From NCBI GenBank assembly GCA_019637195.1, contig JAHBWA010000023.1, forward strand, positions 1 to 64,000: a stretch of 64,000 nt of DNA, in the 5' to 3' direction. The stretch is from Labilithrix sp. (GTDB taxonomy: Bacteria; Myxococcota_A; Polyangia; Polyangiales; Polyangiaceae). Below the pieces are notes generated by a model that searched no databases, was not told the origin of the DNA, and worked only from the letters and a program-made list of their open reading frames with translations. Made by a program: the position numbers and the translations under genes. This document shows positions 8,846 through 16,041 of this stretch, one piece after another. Each line of letters starts with the position of its first letter. Positions within the stretch are counted from its first letter, which is position 1.

Positions 8846-9964
8846 GTGAAATTCCGACTCAGCGGCCCCCTCCTGCTGATCGCGACGTCGGCCGTCGTCG
8901 TCGTCGCGATCACCCTCATCGCCCAGCTCATGACGCGACGTCTCGTGGAGACCGCCCACGCAGGCGACTACGACCTGATGCGACGCGCGTTCACCGGCAC
9001 GCTCAAGGGCATGGAGGACGAGGCCTCGTCCGACGCCGAGATCTTCGTGAACATGCCGACCGTGCGCGCGGCGTTCGTCGAGCGCGATCGCCCGAAGCTC
9101 CTCGGCGAGTGCCAGGGGGCGTTCAAGCTCCTCGAGGAGAAGTACGCGATCGATCAAGCCCAGTTCCACACGCCTCCCGGCGTCTCGTTCTTGCGGCTCG
9201 ACGCCCCCGCCAAGTTCGGCGACGATCAGACGAGCTACCGTCCGATGCTCTCCGAGGTCCACGAGGAGAAGGCGCTCCGCAAGGGCGTCGCGATCACCAA
9301 GGCGGGCCCGGCGATCCTCGGGATCGTGCCGATCTTCGACGCCGCCGGGAACCTGTCCGGCAGCTTCGAGATGGGCCTCGAGTTCGGCCCGGTGCTCGAC
9401 GACATGAAGACCGCCTTCGGCCTCGAGGGCGCGGTCTTCTTCCAGGAGAAGCAGCTCCACGACATCGCCACCGATCTCCCCGGTGACGTCATCACCCAGA
9501 AGAACCGCGTCGGTAAGTACATCCGCTACCACGCTACGCACCCGGATCTCGCCGCGGCGCTGGTCTTCGACCGAGACATCGACATCACCGGCCCGAAGAC
9601 CTACGAGCGAACCGTGGCCGGCGTCCCGTGGGGCGTCCAGCTCATGCCGCTCATGAACTACGCTCACAAGCAGATCGGCGTCGTGGCCATCGCGATGTCC
9701 TTCGAGGAGGACAAGACGCTCGCGCGCCGCGCGCTGATCTGGCAAGTCCTCGCCGCGCTCGTCAGCGTCGTGCTCCTCGCCGGCACGATCCTGATCGTCA
9801 TCCGCGGCGTCATCGTCGCGCCGCTCGCGGGCATCAACGAGCGGATGTCCGCGCTCGTCGCGGGCGACGCCTCGCGACCGGCCAACCCGCTCGACAGCTA
9901 CTGCGAGGAGCTCGAGACGCTCGCCCGCAACTACGAGCACCTCCGCAACCAGAGAAGGTCATGA
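8846..9964 (+). CDS. dCache_3-HAMP sensor protein without output domain
   Basis: 372 residues from a GTG start. A membrane helix (about 8-30) and a second (about 297-319) flank a periplasmic domain of about 265 residues. F-H-T-P-P-G-V-S-F-L-R-L, K-F-G-D-D and V-P-I-F-D-A-A-G-N-L-S-G-S-F-E-M-G match the dCache_3 sensor family of chemoreceptors and diguanylate cyclases. After helix 2 there is a HAMP-like segment (about 320-370) and then the stop: no methyl-accepting, kinase or GGDEF domain follows. The stop overlaps the ATG of a ligand-gated channel by four bases, so the sensor is most likely its partner. Ligand unknown; the family binds small molecules such as organic anions and polyamines. 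Confidence 0.85.
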   Translation: MKFRLSGPLLLIATSAVVVVAITLIAQLMTRRLVETAHAGDYDLMRRAFTGTLKGMEDEASSDAEIFVNMPTVRAAFVERDRPKLLGECQGAFKLLEEKYAIDQAQFHTPPGVSFLRLDAPAKFGDDQTSYRPMLSEVHEEKALRKGVAITKAGPAILGIVPIFDAAGNLSGSFEMGLEFGPVLDDMKTAFGLEGAVFFQEKQLHDIATDLPGDVITQKNRVGKYIRYHATHPDLAAALVFDRDIDITGPKTYERTVAGVPWGVQLMPLMNYAHKQIGVVAIAMSFEEDKTLARRALIWQVLAALVSVVLLAGTILIVIRGVIVAPLAGINERMSALVAGDASRPANPLDSYCEELETLARNYEHLRNQRRS

Positions 9965-11226
9965 CGCGGCGCCGCCCCCAAGCTCGCGCCGTCCTGCTCG
10001 CCTTCTTGGCGACGCTGTGCGGCCTCGCGCTCGTCCTCTTCCCGCTCCGCCTCCGCGGCGCCGAGCCGTCCGCCTCGACGGACGGCAAGGCCGCGACGAA
10101 GCAGGCCGCCGCTGGGCGCAAGGGCGACAAGGCGCCCAAGCACACCGAGGACGCCGGCGCCGACGCGGCGACGCCGTCCGAGGACCACGCGCCCGCGGAG
10201 CACGCCCCTCCGGCCCACGCGGACCTCACGTCGATCCCGCTCGGGAAGGGCCTCCCGGTCAACGTGAACGTCGCCGTGTTCTTCCTCGAGCTCAAGTCGT
10301 TCGACGACACCAAAGGCGAGTTCGAGTGCACGAGCGACGTGCGTCTGCGCTGGACCGATCCGCGCCTGCGCCCCACGACCAAGAGCCTCCGCGGCTACAA
10401 GGAGTTCCGCGACAAGGAGGTCGAGGAGCAGCTCACCAAGATGTGGTCGCCCAGCATCGACGTGACGAACCGGCTCGAGAGCGCGCCGTACGTCGGGCGC
10501 CGGCTGCGGATCTTCCCCGACGGCCAGATCGAGAGCCTCACGCGCGTGACGGGGCGCTACAAGGCGCGCGTCTCCGCCGAGACCTTCCCGTTCGACCGAC
10601 AGCGCCTCGCGCTCGAGCTGATCGTCCGCGAGGACACGACCGACGAGGTGCTGCTCCGCTTCGACAAGGACGACGTCGGCTTCAGCCGCGCCGCGACCGA
10701 CCTGAAGCTCGACGGATGGACGGTCGGCCTGGTCGACCTGCACGCCGAGGAGATCCCCGGGTGGAACGGCGACCGCTACTCTCAGACGACCGCCTCGCTG
10801 ATCGTCGATCGCGTCTGGGTCACGAGCCTCGCGCCCATCTTCATCCCCCTCCTCGCGTCGCTGATCATCCCGCTGCTCTCGATCTGGATGAACAAGGCCA
10901 CCGAGCATGGGTTCGAGGGTGACACGCTCTCGCTCGCCAACATGAGCATCGGCGGCCTCTTCTCCGTGATCGCGCTGAGCTTCGCGATCTACTCGTCGTA
11001 CGGGGTCATCGCGAACGGCGACAACACCGTCACGCGCCTCTTCGGCGTGAACTACGCGATGCTCGCGATCACCCTCGCGATCGTCGTCGTGTGCTTCCGC
11101 TACAACCTGCTCGCCCGGCTCTTCGGCCCGTACGTGCAGCGGGAGGCGTTCTACTTCATGTCGTGGGCGCTCCCGGTGCTCTCACTCGCGACCAGCATCG
11201 CGTTCTTGCTCGTCGCCGCGGCCTGA
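9961..11226 (+). CDS. Pentameric ligand-gated ion channel (Cys-loop/Pro-loop family)
   Basis: 421 residues starting at the ATG inside the previous stop. Residues 8-30 form a signal/anchor helix and 35-90 a charged, Ala-rich linker. The extracellular beta-sandwich (about 92-285) shows V-x-V-N-V-x-V-F-F-L-E-L, the R-L-R-W-T-D-P-R-L strand and F-P-F-D-R-Q (209-214), the Pro-loop signature. As in other bacterial members the two loop cysteines are absent. Four membrane helices follow (about 288-308, 325-345, 358-378, 398-419). Homologues are GLIC and ELIC. The long linker and coupling to a dCache_3 sensor are unusual. Gating ligand and ion selectivity cannot be read from sequence. Confidence 0.85.
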   Translation: MTRRRPQARAVLLAFLATLCGLALVLFPLRLRGAEPSASTDGKAATKQAAAGRKGDKAPKHTEDAGADAATPSEDHAPAEHAPPAHADLTSIPLGKGLPVNVNVAVFFLELKSFDDTKGEFECTSDVRLRWTDPRLRPTTKSLRGYKEFRDKEVEEQLTKMWSPSIDVTNRLESAPYVGRRLRIFPDGQIESLTRVTGRYKARVSAETFPFDRQRLALELIVREDTTDEVLLRFDKDDVGFSRAATDLKLDGWTVGLVDLHAEEIPGWNGDRYSQTTASLIVDRVWVTSLAPIFIPLLASLIIPLLSIWMNKATEHGFEGDTLSLANMSIGGLFSVIALSFAIYSSYGVIANGDNTVTRLFGVNYAMLAITLAIVVVCFRYNLLARLFGPYVQREAFYFMSWALPVLSLATSIAFLLVAAA

Positions 11227-11228
11227 CG

Positions 11229-12497
11229 TCATCCGTCGACGAGCGCGAACGCCACCGCGGAGGCGAACAGCACGATGGGCGTCAACCACACGCCGGTCTT
11301 CGCCACCTCGACGCCGGAGACGGGCTCCCCCTTCTTCCGCGCGACGTCGAGGACGAGCAGCGTCGCGAGCGAGCCGGTCGGCAAGATCGTCGGCCCGATG
11401 TTCAGGCCGAGCAGCGCGCCGTACACGCCCGAGCTCTCCGCGCCGGCCGCTTGGAGCACGCTGCTCGCCACGAGCGTCGCCGGCAGGTTGTTCATCACGT
11501 TGGCCGCCGCCCCGGAGGCGCCCGCTGCGACGAGGACGCGAAGCAGCGAGTGACGCGGCACGCTCGCGACCCAGTCCGCCGCGATCGCGACGACGCCGAG
11601 GTTCTCGACACCACGCACGACGACGAACAGGCCGATCACGAGCGGAAAGAGCCCCCAGGAGATGTCCCGCACGGTCGCGAGGTCGACCCGACGACGACGA
11701 ACGCCGTACCCGCCGAGCACCACCACGCCGCCGAAGGCGACGACGTACGGCTCGACGTGGATCGCCCGCGCCGCGAAGTAGGCGACGAGCACGAAGCCGA
11801 GGACGACGATGGCGACGCGGAAATACCGGCGGTCGGGGATGACCGACGCCGGCGGGGCGAGCTCCTCCGGCGCGAACACCGGCGGGAGCTCGGCGTGAAA
11901 GCGCCAGCGCAAGAGCGCGTAGGTGACGACCACCGCCACGAGCTGAGGCGCGAGCATGCTCAGCGCGAAGCGCCCGAAAGAGATCCCGAAGGCGTCGGCG
12001 AAGATCAGGTTCGTGAGGTTGCTGATCGGCAGCGCGAGCGAGGCGACGTTGGCGACGAAGGCCGACGCGATGACGAACGGGCGGGCGGGGAGCCGCAGGC
12101 GCTTGACGAACGCGACCACGATCGGGGTGAGCATGACCGCGGTCGTGTCGAGCGAGAGGACGCAGGTGACGAACGCGCCGAGCACGAAGACGTTCCGGAA
12201 GAGCCGCCGGCCGTCGCCGCGAGCGCGGTGGCCCGCCTGGAGCGCGGCCCACTCGAAGAACCCGCTGACCTCGAGCAGCGCCGCGAGGAGCAGGAGCGCC
12301 AGGAGGAAGAGGAGCGCGTTCCGCGAAGCCCAGACCATGTCCAGCGCCTGCGCAGGCGTGACGAGGCGGGAGGCGATCATGGCGGTCGCGCCGAGCACCG
12401 GCCAACATGCCTCGCTCCATCGCCGCGGCCTCACGAGCACGAGGACCAACGTGCCAGCGAAGATCACCAACGTGCCGACGAGTCTCAGCTCATGCAT
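11229..12497 (-). CDS. ArsB/NhaD-type anion permease
   Basis: 422 residues with about eleven membrane helices. The start M-H-E-L-R-L-V is chosen because the upstream extension is Arg/Gly-rich and non-membrane. Family features include L-S-L-D-T-T-A-V-M-L-T-P, S-N-L-T-N-L and N-N-L-P-A-T with P-T-G-S-L-A-T, typical of the ion transporter superfamily containing ArsB, NhaD and SLC13. No arsR or arsC lies nearby, so arsenite export is only one possibility. The gene is divergent from the CBS gene at 12643. Confidence 0.8.
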   Translation of the reverse strand: MHELRLVGTLVIFAGTLVLVLVRPRRWSEACWPVLGATAMIASRLVTPAQALDMVWASRNALLFLLALLLLAALLEVSGFFEWAALQAGHRARGDGRRLFRNVFVLGAFVTCVLSLDTTAVMLTPIVVAFVKRLRLPARPFVIASAFVANVASLALPISNLTNLIFADAFGISFGRFALSMLAPQLVAVVVTYALLRWRFHAELPPVFAPEELAPPASVIPDRRYFRVAIVVLGFVLVAYFAARAIHVEPYVVAFGGVVVLGGYGVRRRRVDLATVRDISWGLFPLVIGLFVVVRGVENLGVVAIAADWVASVPRHSLLRVLVAAGASGAAANVMNNLPATLVASSVLQAAGAESSGVYGALLGLNIGPTILPTGSLATLLVLDVARKKGEPVSGVEVAKTGVWLTPIVLFASAVAFALVDG

Positions 12498-12524
12498 CGC
12501 CCGGGCTGGTCCTCGGCCACGCCG

Positions 12525-12540
12525 AGCGAGCGCGATGCCA
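12525..12540 (-). promoter_or_regulatory. Weak sigma-54-type promoter candidate for permease
   Basis: The minus strand reads TGGCATCGCGCTCGCT, one base off at each element. The predicted leader is 17 nt. It is weaker than the plus-strand site at 12611. Confidence 0.3.
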
Positions 12541-12610
12541 GGCGCCAGGGAGGCCGGCGCGGTCGCCGCGCGCCCCGGCGGCCGCGCTCCCCGCAGGCGG
12601 GCGCCTCGCG

Positions 12611-12626
12611 TGGCACATGACCTGCT
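12611..12626 (+). promoter_or_regulatory. Sigma-54-type promoter candidate for CBS gene
   Basis: TGGCACATGACCTGCT: a perfect -24 element, N5 and CTGCT. The -12 C is 18 nt before the ATG at 12643, so the predicted leader is only about 6 nt. Confidence 0.5.
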
Positions 12627-12642
12627 CGATCGCCGGACACGC

Positions 12643-13116
12643 ATGAACCCGAGCTCGCCAAAGGTGGCGGCCTACACGGCGCGCTGTCCGTACGCCGTCG
12701 GCCCTCACGAGCCGCTCGGCAACGCGCGCAGGCTCATGGAGAAGTACGCAATCCGGGACCTGCCCGTCCGCGCGGAGGGGAAGCTCGTCGGGCTCCTGTC
12801 GGAGCGCGAGCTCCGGCTCGTCTGGTCGCTCCTTCACCCGCCGCCGGAGACGCTCACGGTCGAGGACGCGATGACGCTCGAGCCCTACGCGGTCCCGTCG
12901 GAGACCCCGCTCGACGAGGTGGTCCGCGAGATGGCGGACCGGACGCTCGACGCCGCCGTCGTGCTCGACGGCGGGCGCGTCGTCGGCGTCTTCACCGCGA
13001 CCGACGCGATGCGCGCGCTCGCCGACGCGCTCGAGAGCACGCTCACGTCCCCGAGCGGTCGCCTCGGCGACGCCGCTCGACCTCGACGCGGCGCCCGCGG
13101 ACGCGCCGCGCGCTGA
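12643..13116 (+). CDS. CBS-pair protein
   Basis: 157 residues. Two CBS motifs occupy about residues 8-65 and 72-128 (A-R-R-L-M-E-K-Y-A-I-R-D-L-P-V ... G-L-L-S-E-R-E-L; V-V-R-E-M-A-D-R-T-L-D-A-A-V-V ... G-V-F-T-A-T-D-A). A basic 25-residue tail follows. Stand-alone CBS pairs bind adenine nucleotides and act as energy-state or stress regulators, for example Hrp1 of the mycobacterial DosR regulon. This is one of four such genes in the window. The upstream frame to 11956 is antisense to the permease and is shadow. Confidence 0.85.
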   Translation: MNPSSPKVAAYTARCPYAVGPHEPLGNARRLMEKYAIRDLPVRAEGKLVGLLSERELRLVWSLLHPPPETLTVEDAMTLEPYAVPSETPLDEVVREMADRTLDAAVVLDGGRVVGVFTATDAMRALADALESTLTSPSGRLGDAARPRRGARGRAAR

Positions 13117-13169
13117 CGCGTGGCGCGCGCGCGGCGCCGATCTCCGTCGATGCGTGAAGTCCGCGCGCC

Positions 13170-14429
13170 TCAGGACGGGGGCTCGGCGCGCGAACGCAGC
13201 GGGAACGACGGGATCCGCCCGATGACGGGGCGCGGGCGGTCGCGCTCGTAGAGGAACTCGCGGGTGAGCGGGTACTCGTCGTTGATGCCGTGCGACATCG
13301 TCATCTGGATCAGGTTGAGGTGCCCCGAGCGGAAGCCGGCCACGACGCTCGCGAGGTAGAAATCCCACGTGCGCATGAAGCGGTCGTCGTAGCGCATCTT
13401 CCGTTTGATCTTGTCCCAGTTCGCGTTGAAGTTCTTCCGCCAGTGGTGCGCGGTCATGGCGTAGTGCCGCCGCAGGTTCTCCACGTCGAGCACGTTGAAC
13501 CCCCGCTCGACCGCGCGCTTCGTCTCGCCCTCGAGCGAGAAGAACCAGTATCCCGGGAAGACGTGCTTGGCGACGAAGGGGTCGCTCCCGCTCGCCTCCC
13601 GCATCTTGGAGATGCAGTGCGTGAGGACGATCGCGCCTGGCGCGCTGAGCGCCTGCAGCTTGTCGTAGAACATGTCCGCGCGCCGCTCGCCGACGTGACA
13701 CATCATGCCGACCGACACGATGCGCTCCCACTTGGATCGGTCGTCGAGCTCGAGGTAGCTCGTCGTCCGGACGTCGACCTTGAGCTTGCGCGCGCGCGCC
13801 TGCTCGCGGATGTACTTCGCCTGGTTGTCACACAGCGTGACGCCGAGACACTCGACGCCGTACTTCTCCGCGGCGTGGAACATCAGGTGGCCCCAGCCGC
13901 AGCCGATGTCGAGGAGGCGCTGCCCGCGCCTCAGATCGAGCTTCCTCGCCGTGTGGGCGATCTTCTGATCCTGCGCCTGGTCGAGCGTGTCCTCCGGCGT
14001 CCGGAAGTAGCCGCAAGAGTACTGGAGCTTCTTGTCGAGGTAGAGCTCGTAGAGCTGTTCGCCGCGCCCGTAGTGGTGCTCGACGTCGGCCTTCTCCTGC
14101 GCGCGCGAGCGCGCGAGCGCGGAGCCCATCCAGTCGGAGAGGAAGCTCGAGCGCGGCGGCTCCCGCAGGCCGACCTCGAACAGCGCGGTGAGCGCGTCCT
14201 CGAGGTTGCCGTCGACGACCACGTCTCCCGCGACGTAGGACTCGCCGAGGCCGAGCGTGCTCTGCAGGATGGATCGCGCGAGCGCCGTCCGCGTCTTGAA
14301 GCGCAGCTCGAGCTCCGGCACGCCCGCGGCGGCGCCGAACCGCCAGCGCTCTCCGTTCCACAACACGATCTCGAACGGCTTTCCGGTGTGCGCGCGCTGG
14401 ATCTTCTCGAGCGTTCGTCGGAACAACAT
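13170..14429 (-). CDS. Cyclopropane-fatty-acid-synthase-like methyltransferase
   Basis: 419 residues, a little longer than E. coli Cfa (382). The SAM-binding motif L-D-I-G-C-G-W-G is at 173-180, and Q-Y-S-C-G-Y (Cys139) and the L-T-H-C-I histidine (271) align with bicarbonate-site residues of E. coli Cfa. The conserved glutamate of S-V-G-M-F-E-H-V-G is cysteine here (S-V-G-M-M-C-H-V-G, Cys244). The bicarbonate site may therefore be altered, and the reaction could be methyl rather than methylene transfer to membrane lipid double bonds. GGGAGGGG precedes the start. Monocistronic. Confidence 0.8.
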   Translation of the reverse strand: MLFRRTLEKIQRAHTGKPFEIVLWNGERWRFGAAAGVPELELRFKTRTALARSILQSTLGLGESYVAGDVVVDGNLEDALTALFEVGLREPPRSSFLSDWMGSALARSRAQEKADVEHHYGRGEQLYELYLDKKLQYSCGYFRTPEDTLDQAQDQKIAHTARKLDLRRGQRLLDIGCGWGHLMFHAAEKYGVECLGVTLCDNQAKYIREQARARKLKVDVRTTSYLELDDRSKWERIVSVGMMCHVGERRADMFYDKLQALSAPGAIVLTHCISKMREASGSDPFVAKHVFPGYWFFSLEGETKRAVERGFNVLDVENLRRHYAMTAHHWRKNFNANWDKIKRKMRYDDRFMRTWDFYLASVVAGFRSGHLNLIQMTMSHGINDEYPLTREFLYERDRPRPVIGRIPSFPLRSRAEPPS

Positions 14430-14666
14430 CGCTTTCCCCTCCCTGGTCGAGCCGCCATGAGTACGTCACGGCCCTCGCGGGTCAAGCAACGACGGCGAGT
14501 GCGGCGCTTCGCTGCGTGTCGCGCGCGCACGGACGGCGGCGCGCCGCACCGCGACGCGATCGCGAGGACGGGGCACGCCGCGTCGGCTGGCGATCGCTCG
14601 GGCCGCGCGCCGACGTCGCGAGCGCCGAGCGCGCGCCCGGCGTCCCGCGTCGGGCTCGTGGGTCCG
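14430..14666. other. Intergenic region, nothing recognised
   Basis: The 237 bases between two minus-strand genes hold only arginine-rich open frames. I see no promoter or hairpin I would defend. Confidence 0.4.
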
Positions 14667-15983
14667 TCACTGAGGACGGCTGGGGAGGCTCGTCGGGTCC
14701 GCGCCCTTGACCTGTCGGATCGAATCCCAGAGGAGCTGCTTGACGTACGTCGGGTTGTGGACGCCGAAGTCCTTGCTCCGGGCGACGATCAAGTAGTTGT
14801 ACACTGCACCTGCTGTCGGACCGTTCGCGACGATGTTGCCGCCGCCCGGCGCGCCGCCGGGGCGCACGTAGTCGAGGTGGAACTGATTGTCGGCGAGCTC
14901 CTCTTCGGAGAGCGCCGCGTACGGCGCGGTCGACGAGCGCGTGAGCATCCCAGCCGCGTTGAGGGCAGCCTGCAGCTCGCGGAGCGCCCTCCGGACGAGC
15001 GCCTGACCGCCCTGGACGTCGAACGTGTTGCCCGTGTACTGCGTGTGGCACGTCTTGCAGAGCGCGAGGCTCGGCTTCATCGTGTGGTCCGGTACGTTGC
15101 CGTTCGCCGCGACCGGCTGCATGTGGCACGCGACGCACGCGTCGGCGATCGTCGCGTGGGCCGAGCTGCTGTAGGTGGCGGACGCGAAGTGATAGCCACC
15201 CTTGCCCGAGTAGACGTCGGCCTGCGAGGCGTAGTGCGGACCCCACCGCGTCGACGAGAGCGGGTTCGACGCCGTGATGTAGAACGTGACGTCCTTCCGC
15301 GACTTGTGGCAGAACACGCAGACGTTGCCGGCGCGGTACGCGACGGACTGTCCGGTCGACGTGGTAGGCGACGGCCCCTCGGTCTTCTCGAGGATGGCCG
15401 TGTCACCGACCCCGCCGGGGACGCGGATCGGAGCCTGCCCGGCGACGTACTTCCCGGTGACGTGAGGATCGTTGCTGGAGTCGAACTCGTGGCAGGTCGA
15501 GCAGTGGATCCGGCCGATCGTCGTGGCGCCGCCGTAGCCGATCTCGGTGACCGCGCCCGACGCCGCCGTGAAGTTGATGTGCCCCTTCGGCACGTCCGCC
15601 GGGACGCCGGCGTCGGGCGCGACGGTGTACTTGTTCGCGAGCCGCTGCTCCAGGCCGTCGACGCCGTGGCAGTTGCCGCACGCGCCGGCGCCGATCTGGG
15701 TGTTCTGGGGATGCGAGTGATTGCTGAAGCGCCATTGATCGACGACGCCGCCGAACGTATGACACGGCGTCGTGCACGCGCCGCCTAGGACGCCTCCGCC
15801 GTCGTCCACGGGCCCGGGGATCCCTTGCGCCCCCGGAGGCCCCGCGGGACCGACCGGCCCCGCAGGACCGGCATCGCCGGTGTCTCCCTTCGCGCCATCG
15901 TCGCCCGCACCACAGGCTGCCAACCCGAAGCTGGCGCCTACGCCCACGATGAGTGCGAGTCCGATGAAACGAGAGAGAGCCAT
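14667..15983 (-). CDS. Hexaheme c-type cytochrome lipoprotein with collagen-like stalk
   Basis: 438 residues; GGAGG precedes the ATG at 15983. The signal peptide ends in G-L-A-A-C (lipobox). Residues about 31-60 are Gly-X-Y triplets (G-D-T-G-D-A-G-P-A-G-P-V-G-P-A), a collagen-like segment right after the lipid anchor. The body has five C-x-x-C-H sites (CGNCH, CSTCH, CVFCH, CVACH, CKTCH) and one C-x3-C-H (CTTPCH). H-N-P-T-Y-V-K near the C-terminus is typical of multiheme cytochromes. It is probably a periplasmic or surface electron-transfer protein. It is divergent from a 13-heme gene, and both have sigma-54-type sites that overlap. Confidence 0.85.
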   Translation of the reverse strand: MALSRFIGLALIVGVGASFGLAACGAGDDGAKGDTGDAGPAGPVGPAGPPGAQGIPGPVDDGGGVLGGACTTPCHTFGGVVDQWRFSNHSHPQNTQIGAGACGNCHGVDGLEQRLANKYTVAPDAGVPADVPKGHINFTAASGAVTEIGYGGATTIGRIHCSTCHEFDSSNDPHVTGKYVAGQAPIRVPGGVGDTAILEKTEGPSPTTSTGQSVAYRAGNVCVFCHKSRKDVTFYITASNPLSSTRWGPHYASQADVYSGKGGYHFASATYSSSAHATIADACVACHMQPVAANGNVPDHTMKPSLALCKTCHTQYTGNTFDVQGGQALVRRALRELQAALNAAGMLTRSSTAPYAALSEEELADNQFHLDYVRPGGAPGGGNIVANGPTAGAVYNYLIVARSKDFGVHNPTYVKQLLWDSIRQVKGADPTSLPSRPQ

Positions 15984-16013
15984 GATCCTCCGTGACGGCG
16001 CGAGAGCGCGCGG

Positions 16014-16029
16014 TGGGCTCGAGCTTGCA
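16014..16029 (+). promoter_or_regulatory. Sigma-54-type promoter candidate for 13-heme gene
   Basis: TGGGCTCGAGCTTGCA with GG-N10-GC spacing. The -12 C is 14 nt before the ATG at 16042 (predicted 2-nt leader). Its TGCA is shared with the divergent site at 16026. Confidence 0.5.
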
Positions 16030-16041
16030 TCCACCGGGCCA
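16026..16041 (-). promoter_or_regulatory. Sigma-54-type promoter candidate for hexaheme gene
   Basis: The minus strand reads TGGCCCGGTGGATGCA. The predicted start is near 16015, giving a 32-nt leader with the GGAGG ribosome-binding site. It overlaps the opposite promoter by four bases, so the two may exclude each other. Confidence 0.5.

Noticed and set aside
8547..8849. A 100-residue open frame upstream of the sensor-channel pair
   Set aside because: Arginine/alanine-rich composition typical of shadow frames, no ribosome-binding site, no domain.
12498..12644. Extended start of the permease at 12644
   Set aside because: The extension is Arg/Gly/Ala-rich and would overlap the divergent CBS gene's start.
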